A stretch of DNA of 10,767 nt from Chitinophagaceae bacterium (GTDB lineage: Bacteria > Bacteroidota > Bacteroidia > Chitinophagales > Chitinophagaceae). The notes under the pieces were generated by a model. It worked only from the letters and a program-made list of their open reading frames with translations, was not told the origin of the DNA and ran no database searches. This document shows, in pieces, positions 6,347 to 10,767 of the stretch (position 1 is its first letter; each line of letters opens with the position of its first letter). The stretch lies in contig JAOQAL010000785.1 in the NCBI GenBank assembly GCA_025963615.1, forward strand, positions 1 through 10,767, in the 5' to 3' direction. A program made the position numbers and the translations under genes.

Positions 6347-6407
6347 ACGGATTCTGTTTATCGGTAAATATAAGTTCACAATTCCTGACCCTGTTATCTC
6401 TCACCGG

Positions 6408-6419
6408 TATTTCGAAATA
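6408..6419. promoter_or_regulatory. 12 bp perfect palindrome, possible operator
   Basis: TATTTCGAAATA is a perfect palindrome in the 211 bp gap at 6347-6557, 138 bp upstream of the oxidoreductase ATG. Its size suits a dimeric repressor site. A few such palindromes are expected by chance in 10 kb, so this is only a candidate. The rest of the gap is A/T-rich. It holds a weak 6 bp hairpin over the flavoprotein stop (6343-6361), a run of six T at 6495-6500 and an AAAGGAGGT at 6504-6512. No clear promoter was found; TTG at 6499-6501 with TATATC at 6523-6528 is a poor match. Confidence 0.2.
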
Positions 6420-6487
6420 AATTATCCCCTAAACGGGCAAATACTAAATAAAACGAATAAATTCAATTTCTTAATACAAGGAATGCA

Positions 6488-6568
6488 ATGAGTATTTTTT
6501 GTCAAAGGAGGTCTCTTTACTGTATATCCATTTTTTTAAGCCACCAAACGATTAGTTATGTCATCTAA
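6488..6568 (+). other. Possible short upstream ORF overlapping the oxidoreductase start
   Basis: An ATG at 6488 opens a 26-codon frame ending with TAA at 6566-6568, so it overlaps the ATG of the oxidoreductase at 6558 in another frame. AAGGA at 6478-6482 lies five bases before its ATG. Inside it is AAAGGAGGT (6504-6512), a strong Shine-Dalgarno sequence, which is rare in this phylum and here 45 bases from the main ATG. The peptide resembles nothing I recognise. It could couple translation or be accidental. Confidence 0.2.
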
Positions 6569-7994
6569 GAAAAGAAATATTTCAAGGCGAAATTTTGTAA
6601 GGAACGCCTCCTTGGCCATGGGCGGTATTATGATCGTACCGCGGCATGTATTGGGCCGGGGTTTTATCGCCCCGAGTGACAAATTGAACATAGCCGGTAT
6701 CGGGGCTGGTGGTAAGGGCGAAGATGATCTGAAGAATTTTTCACAAAGCCCCAAAGTGAATGTGGTAGCGCTTTGCGATGTAGATGATAACAGGGCGTTG
6801 AAATCAAAACAGCGTTTTCCAAAGGCAAAATTTTATAAGGACTTCCGGGAGTTGTTGGACAAGGAAAAGAATACTATCGATGCCTGTTCGGTTTCCACAC
6901 CGGATAATATTCATGCTATCGCAGCCTTATCGGCCATGCAACTGGGCAAGCACGTCTATTGTCAGAAGCCGCTTACGCATGACATTTATGAAGCCAGGCA
7001 AATGGCGGAAGCTGTTAAAAAATATAAAGTCATTACCCAGATGGGCAACCAGGGTGGGTCAAGCGATGGCGTGAGACAAGCCAAGGAAATGCATGATGCC
7101 GGCATGATCGGAGATGTGCATACGGTGTATGTATGGACGAACCGCCCGATCTGGCCGCAAGGGTTGCCTACACCCAAAGGAAATTTTCCCGTACCGAAAG
7201 AATTGGACTGGAACCTTTGGATCGGCCCTGCAAAGTATATTGATTATAATCCCGCTTATCATCCCTGGAGTTGGAGGGGCTGGAATGCATTTGGTACCGG
7301 AGCCCTGGGTGATATGGCTTGCCATATGATGGATCCTGTTTTCCGCTTGCTACCCATTGATTTTCCAACTGAGGTGGAATGCAGCATACCCACCAGCTGG
7401 ATGACCAATGGCGAAGAAGCAAAATACCCTGATGGATTTCCGGCCGCCTCCATTATTCATTTAAAATATCCAAGAAAAGATGGCAAGGGGGATATAAAAG
7501 TATCCTGGTACGATGGGGGTCTTCTGCCACCATTGCCCGATGAATTATTACCCGGCGAACTATTTGGTGGAGATGATGGCGGCGCTTTGTTTATCGGGAA
7601 CAAAGGAAAATTAATGGTGGATTGCTATGGTGAAAAGCCAAGATTACTTCCTTCGAAGCTGATGAATGAAACAACCCTGCCCGCGCCAAAAATTGCCCGG
7701 GTGCCCGAAGGGCATTACCTGCAATGGGTGAATGCATGCATAGCGGGCTATGGTAATGCAACGACGAGTTCGCCTTTTGAATATGCGGGACCGTTCACAG
7801 AAAGTATTCTCATTGGCAACCTGGCGATCAGAAGCTGGAATCTTTCAACCTCTAAAGACAAGGATGGCGATGATGTGTATTCTGGCAGAAAGAAATTGCT
7901 ATGGGATGCCAAGACCATGCGGATCACCAACTTTGATGAGGCCAATCAGTTTGTAAAAAGAGAATACAGACAGGGCTGGGGTGTATCTATATAA
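6558..7994 (+). CDS. Tat-signal Gfo/Idh/MocA family oxidoreductase
   Basis: This encodes a 478-residue protein with a twin-arginine export signal: SRRNFVRNA at residues 9-17, followed by a weakly hydrophobic stretch. The N-terminal NAD(P)-binding Rossmann domain has NIAGIGAGGKG at about residues 44-54, then ALCDVDDNRA and the family motif CQKPLTHDIYEA with Lys137-Pro138. The C-terminal alpha/beta domain contains GALGDMACHMMDPVF, with Asp252 and His256 where catalytic residues of the family usually lie. Relatives oxidise or reduce sugars and cyclitols. Secreted Tat forms in Bacteroidota have been tied to 3-keto-sugar chemistry and, for GH109, to glycoside cleavage, but neither can be assigned here. 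The esterase gene follows after 11 bp, so the two are almost certainly cotranscribed. The start is fixed by the Tat motif. Confidence 0.9.
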   Translation: MSSKKRNISRRNFVRNASLAMGGIMIVPRHVLGRGFIAPSDKLNIAGIGAGGKGEDDLKNFSQSPKVNVVALCDVDDNRALKSKQRFPKAKFYKDFRELLDKEKNTIDACSVSTPDNIHAIAALSAMQLGKHVYCQKPLTHDIYEARQMAEAVKKYKVITQMGNQGGSSDGVRQAKEMHDAGMIGDVHTVYVWTNRPIWPQGLPTPKGNFPVPKELDWNLWIGPAKYIDYNPAYHPWSWRGWNAFGTGALGDMACHMMDPVFRLLPIDFPTEVECSIPTSWMTNGEEAKYPDGFPAASIIHLKYPRKDGKGDIKVSWYDGGLLPPLPDELLPGELFGGDDGGALFIGNKGKLMVDCYGEKPRLLPSKLMNETTLPAPKIARVPEGHYLQWVNACIAGYGNATTSSPFEYAGPFTESILIGNLAIRSWNLSTSKDKDGDDVYSGRKKLLWDAKTMRITNFDEANQFVKREYRQGWGVSI

Positions 7995-8005
7995 ATAATT
8001 GGTCC

Positions 8006-9157
8006 ATGAAAAAATACCGTGTAATTCTTTCTTTCAGTCTTGCAGTAGTTGCACTGCAGTTGCAGGCACAGGTTGAACTGTGCAAAGGGGCTTATTTTAC
8101 CGAAGCTGAAGGGAAAAAATTTCTCGATGAACATGTACCGGCTTCCTTAACCGCATGGAACGAAAGGCGGCAGGAAATAGCCGATCATATCCGGGAAGGA
8201 ATGGATTTAAAAACAATGCCTCCCAAACCGATTTCATCTCCAGTCATAAATAATAAGCATACACTGGATGGTTATAGCGTAGAGAATGTATCATTTGAAA
8301 GTTTACCGGGCTTTTATGTCACAGGAAATTTATACCGCCCGCTCAAAAAACAAAAATCCTATGCCGCCATTCTTTCGCCACATGGTCATTGGAATAATCC
8401 TGATGGCCGTTTCCAGGAGCAAACTCAGATACGTTGCGCGACATTAGCCCGTATGGGAGCCGTTGTGTTTACCTGGGATATGGTGGGTCATGGCGATTCA
8501 AAACAATGCAACCACAGCTTGACAAAAGCATTGAAACTACAAACCATCAATAGCACCAGGGCGTTGGATTTTTTATTATCACTGCCCGGTGTAGACGCGG
8601 AAAGAATTGGGATAACCGGAGAATCCGGTGGTGGCACACAAACATTTTTATTAACCGCCCTGGACCCGCGGATAAAAGTCGCCGTGCCCTGTGTAATGGT
8701 ATCGGCCCATTTCTTTGGAGGTTGTACCTGCGAAAGCGGGATGCCCATTCATAAAAAAGGAAACTATCAAACGAACAACACGGAGATAGCGGCACTTACC
8801 GCGCCCCGGCCCATGCTGCTTATATCCGATGGCGACGACTGGACAAAGAATACACCGCAGGTTGAATTTCCCTTCCTGCAAAACATCTATAAACTGATGG
8901 GTAAGGAAACGAATATCGGATATGCCCATCTGGCCAATGAGAAACATGACTATGGCCCTTCCAAACGCAAACCCATGTATCTCTTTATGGCAAAATATCT
9001 TGGATTAGATATTGCGTTGGTGAATGATGCGAATGGAAATATTGATGAAACCCATTCAAAAGTTTTACTACAGAAAGATCTTGAAGTATTTAATGCTTCT
9101 CATCCCCGTCCTGTCAATGCTGTGATGGGTGATGAGGCAGTCAATAAATTACTATAA
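8006..9157 (+). CDS. Secreted alpha/beta hydrolase, acetylxylan-esterase-like
   Basis: This encodes a 383-residue exported hydrolase. Residues 1-21 form a Sec signal peptide: KKYR, then a hydrophobic core, then LQAQ, with likely cleavage after Ala21. A cysteine at 26 is too far along and lacks a lipobox, so a lipoprotein is not indicated. The alpha/beta-hydrolase fold is shown by SPHGHWNNPDGR, probably the oxyanion region, and the nucleophile elbow GITGESGGGTQT with Ser207. Asp275 in LISDGDDW is the likely acid and His314 in NEKHDYGP the likely base. The pattern fits the dienelactone-hydrolase/acetylxylan-esterase-like group of Bacteroidota and Planctomycetes; the true ester substrate is unknown. 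It lies 11 bp behind the Tat oxidoreductase. A CTCESG cysteine pair near residues 236-238 may be structural. Confidence 0.85.
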   Translation: MKKYRVILSFSLAVVALQLQAQVELCKGAYFTEAEGKKFLDEHVPASLTAWNERRQEIADHIREGMDLKTMPPKPISSPVINNKHTLDGYSVENVSFESLPGFYVTGNLYRPLKKQKSYAAILSPHGHWNNPDGRFQEQTQIRCATLARMGAVVFTWDMVGHGDSKQCNHSLTKALKLQTINSTRALDFLLSLPGVDAERIGITGESGGGTQTFLLTALDPRIKVAVPCVMVSAHFFGGCTCESGMPIHKKGNYQTNNTEIAALTAPRPMLLISDGDDWTKNTPQVEFPFLQNIYKLMGKETNIGYAHLANEKHDYGPSKRKPMYLFMAKYLGLDIALVNDANGNIDETHSKVLLQKDLEVFNASHPRPVNAVMGDEAVNKLL

Positions 9158-9190
9158 AGTAGGTCATGGTTGCAGTTCCATAATATTTCA

Positions 9191-9225
9191 CGCAAAGGGC
9201 GCAAAGATGCAGAGAACGCAAAGAA
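9191..9225 (+). repeat. Degenerate GCAAAG tandem repeat
   Basis: Four units of about 9 bp follow one another in the convergent spacer 9158-9313: CGCAAAGGG (9191-9199), CGCAAAGAT (9200-9208), the decayed GCAGAGAA (9209-9216) and CGCAAAGAA (9217-9225). Arrays of CGCAAAG-type units occur in intergenic DNA of many unrelated bacteria; their role is unclear. The rest of the gap has a 7 bp inverted repeat, AACTGTT and AACAGTT, with a long loop. No convincing terminator for either converging gene was seen. Confidence 0.6.
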
Positions 9226-9313
9226 GTGAACTGTTAAGAGCTCACTGCAGCCGGAAATCCAACCATAAACTATAAACAGTTGTTCGATACGCTGGATAAT
9301 TATTTCTGCCTCG

Positions 9314-10240
9314 TTAATCATCCAACTGCTTTTTCAGCAACATATAACACCAGGCAGTGAATGGTATCACCAGTAAGAGCAGGAAAACATAAGGGGTCTT
9401 AAAAATAATAAACAGCACCAGTGTAATGGATAATAAATAAACCGGGTAGGCAAAAAACAGGAGTGCTGCCAACACGGAATCAAAATGATCATTATGGTTA
9501 CAGCGTTTCCAAACGAAGTTTTTAATTGGAATATATAGCGGGGCATGAATGATAAAGCCCAGCACCGCAGGAATTGCGAAAACAATTTTTTGCAGCAGGG
9601 TGGGTGGCTTTTCCAGTAATTTTTTTTGTTTTATAATATCGTCCCGGTCAATTTCTAAAACAAGTGTTTCCAATTGCGCTTTCAAACGGTCATTGAACTC
9701 CTGGTATTTTTTTCCATCGGTATGATTGAGGACCATGTCGGTTCCTGAAATGATCCCGCCGAAATTGATAAAAATATTTTTCCCGGATTTTCTGAACGCA
9801 CTATAGTTAATTCCAACGGGGATCACCTGGAGCGGGATATCTTTTTCCCAACTATTGAAGGCTAATCTGGCCGTTCCTTTTCTCAGCGGGCGGAGATGCC
9901 ATTCATTGATACATTTTCCTTCACTGAAGATTTGTACGATCCCTTTTTCTTTAAAGATATTTATGCAGTCATCAAAGGTTTTATAATTCTCACCGAGGTT
10001 TTCGGTCCCCTCGCTATTGCGGTAAACAGGCAAAAGCTTTATGGATGTCAGCAGTTTTATGTAAAATGGTTTTTTAAATACATCGCCTCTTGCCAGTGCC
10101 CAGGTGGGTTGTTCAAATAAGATATCCAGGATAATGCCATCAAGAAATGAGTTCGGATGATTGCACGCAAGCAACAGCGGCCCTTTCATTTTGAGTACGG
10201 CGGGATTATTAACAATAATCTTCCGGCAAAAGATCATCAT
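9314..10240 (-). CDS. PlsC-type 1-acylglycerol-3-phosphate (lysophospholipid) acyltransferase
   Basis: This encodes a 308-residue membrane-associated acyltransferase that transfers a fatty acyl group to a glycerolipid acceptor. Block I reads NHPNSFLD at residues 27-34, with His28 and Asp34 spaced HX5D rather than the classic HX4D. LPVYR at 70-74 fits block II. Block III is FSEGKC at 105-110, with Ser replacing the usual Pro of FPEG. The C-terminal third has two to three hydrophobic segments (about 215-235 and 255-300), probably membrane anchors. The ATG at 10240 is the first in frame. Upstream codons encode LLYQSLKIFVRLG, which looks like genuine family N-terminus, and no ATG, GTG or TTG precedes it before a stop. 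A CTG at 10279-10277 would give 321 residues. The gene converges on the esterase and diverges from rpsA. Confidence 0.87.
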   Translation of the reverse strand: MMIFCRKIIVNNPAVLKMKGPLLLACNHPNSFLDGIILDILFEQPTWALARGDVFKKPFYIKLLTSIKLLPVYRNSEGTENLGENYKTFDDCINIFKEKGIVQIFSEGKCINEWHLRPLRKGTARLAFNSWEKDIPLQVIPVGINYSAFRKSGKNIFINFGGIISGTDMVLNHTDGKKYQEFNDRLKAQLETLVLEIDRDDIIKQKKLLEKPPTLLQKIVFAIPAVLGFIIHAPLYIPIKNFVWKRCNHNDHFDSVLAALLFFAYPVYLLSITLVLFIIFKTPYVFLLLLVIPFTAWCYMLLKKQLDD

Positions 10241-10310
10241 TCCAAGGCGGACAAAAATTTTGAGGCTTTGATAAAGCAGGTTGATTTTTTTTGTGAAAAT
10301 AAGGAAAACG

Positions 10311-10373
10311 GGATGCTGGAGGCTGGATACGGGATGCTGGATACTGGATACGGGATACGGGACACTGGATGGC
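10311..10373 (+). repeat. Heptamer tandem repeat, consensus GGATRCK
   Basis: Eight consecutive 7 bp units run from 10311 to 10366, with a partial ninth to 10373. Most are GGATGCT, GGATACT or GGATACG; GGAGGCT and GGACACT are variants. Because 7 is not a multiple of 3, gain or loss of units would shift frame. The array lies in the 269 bp region between the divergent acyltransferase and rpsA, 71 bp before the acyltransferase ATG. Such GGATACT-type arrays are a familiar intergenic element in this phylum, to my recollection. Confidence 0.75.
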
Positions 10374-10383
10374 CTTGGCCAAG

Positions 10384-10391
10384 TAAATATA
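10384..10391 (-). promoter_or_regulatory. Possible -7 element for the acyltransferase
   Basis: On the - strand TATATTTA (10391-10384) matches seven of eight bases of TAnnTTTG. No properly spaced TTG is upstream. Transcription from here would cross the heptamer array before reaching the acyltransferase. This is weak evidence. Confidence 0.18.
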
Positions 10392-10466
10392 AATCAAGCC
10401 ATTGTGGATGAATTATCATATCAAAAAAACCTGCTTCTGTTAACCGTCAAACCCGAAACTTTATTT

Positions 10467-10474
10467 TATCTTTG
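10467..10474 (+). promoter_or_regulatory. rpsA promoter, Bacteroidota -7 element
   Basis: TATCTTTG is an exact match to the Bacteroidota -7 consensus TAnnTTTG, followed by CAACCCC as is common at such promoters. No TTG is found at the usual 19-21 bp upstream, so the -33 half is degenerate. Transcription would begin at about 10480, leaving a leader of roughly 30 bases before the ATG at 10510. Confidence 0.6.
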
Positions 10475-10509
10475 CAACCCCGATTTTTAAACCATTCGGG
10501 TTATTTAAA

Positions 10510-10767
10510 ATGTCTGAAAACAATATTGTTAACACAAACGCTGAATCACAGGAGCCTGTTTCTGAACCGGTAGCTAATACCGTAGCAGAAACTACTACAG
10601 CGACAACAAATGAACCTGTGGAAGCAACCCCGGTTGCTAAATGGGAACCCCCTGTTCAAACTCCGCATGATGATTTTGACTGGAGTATTGATAAACGCAA
10701 TGTAGCATCGTACACCAAGGGCGAAAAAGAAAAGTACGATAAAGTGTACGAAAACACTTTTGTTCAG
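10510..10767 (+). CDS. rpsA: 30S ribosomal protein S1, N-terminal part
   Basis: This is the first 86 codons of rpsA; the gene continues beyond the window. S1 is the large multi-S1-domain protein that binds mRNA on the small subunit. It is of special importance in Bacteroidota, where most mRNAs lack Shine-Dalgarno sequences. The start is an acidic, Thr/Ala/Pro-rich low-complexity extension (residues 1-55), then HDDFDWSIDKRNV (about 57-69). KYDKVYENTFVQ at the edge leads into the first S1 domain. This arrangement is what I recognise from S1 of this phylum. The ATG at 10510 is preceded by TTATTTAAA without a Shine-Dalgarno sequence. Only the N-terminus is visible, so domain number cannot be given. 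Confidence 0.88.
   Translation, partial: MSENNIVNTNAESQEPVSEPVANTVAETTTATTNEPVEATPVAKWEPPVQTPHDDFDWSIDKRNVASYTKGEKEKYDKVYENTFVQ

Noticed and set aside
6261..6491. 76-codon + strand frame at the end of the flavoprotein gene
   Set aside because: It starts inside the conserved C-terminus of the flavoprotein in another frame and has no recognisable product.
6558..7994. Assignment of the Tat oxidoreductase as a GH109 glycosidase or a named sugar dehydrogenase
   Set aside because: Only general Gfo/Idh/MocA motifs are visible; nothing in the sequence decides the substrate or separates the subfamilies.
8006..8090. Lipoprotein signal on the esterase (Cys26)
   Set aside because: The cysteine is four to five residues past the likely signal peptidase I site and no lipobox precedes it.
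9100..9321. 73-codon - strand frame in the convergent spacer
   Set aside because: It reads through the CGCAAAG repeats and the end of the esterase gene; composition is explained by the repeat.
10311..10373. CRISPR array
   Set aside because: Units are 7 bp and contiguous with no spacers, so it is a simple tandem repeat.
10157..10411. 84-codon + strand frame and two - strand frames across the heptamer array
   Set aside because: They are repeat translations (GYGMLDTGYG-like and reverse) overlapping the acyltransferase 5' region, not genes.
1..10767. tRNA, rRNA, riboswitch, transposase, integrase or attachment site
   Set aside because: None was seen by eye on either strand; all longer open stretches are accounted for by the listed genes.

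Overview
The window looks like a chromosomal segment of a member of the Bacteroidota, most likely Chitinophagaceae or a close relative. Three things point there: the ribosomal protein sequences, the near absence of Shine-Dalgarno sequences before the genes, and a Bacteroidota-type -7 promoter element (TATCTTTG) in front of rpsA. The placement is inferred from sequence character; no database search was made.

Positions 1-4161 hold the second half of the spc ribosomal protein operon on the + strand: the 3' end of rpsH, then rplF, rplR, rpsE, rpmD, rplO and secY. map follows at 4241-5041. Gene order is the standard one, but the spacers are wide (71-128 bp each, 670 bp in total over the seven gaps up to map). 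Most of them contain an inverted repeat, and those after rplO and secY look like intrinsic terminators. The usual continuation after map (infA, rpmJ, rpsM, rpsK, rpsD, rpoA, rplQ) is absent, so the operon is interrupted or ends here.

Positions 5087-6346 hold a flavoprotein of the HI0933/YhiN (BaiN-like) family. Its start codon is preceded by a run of four G-tracts that fits the G-quadruplex pattern. The gene also carries a short insertion whose DNA resembles a palindrome found in the rplF-rplR spacer.

Positions 6558-9157 hold a tight two-gene unit with an 11 bp gap: a Tat-signal Gfo/Idh/MocA oxidoreductase and a Sec-signal alpha/beta hydrolase of the acetylxylan-esterase-like type. Together they suggest modification of a carbohydrate or other substrate outside the cytoplasm; the substrate cannot be told from the sequence.

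Positions 9314-10240 (- strand) hold a PlsC-type phospholipid acyltransferase whose annotated ATG is probably not the true start. It converges on the esterase gene across a spacer with degenerate GCAAAG repeats. On its other side lies a heptamer tandem repeat (10311-10373), then the promoter and first 86 codons of rpsA (ribosomal protein S1), which runs off the window.

No tRNA, rRNA, CRISPR array, transposase or phage gene was seen. I found no convincing new multi-gene system. The points most worth checking are the repeat and structure elements lying between and inside core genes, the break in the ribosomal operon, and the acyltransferase start.
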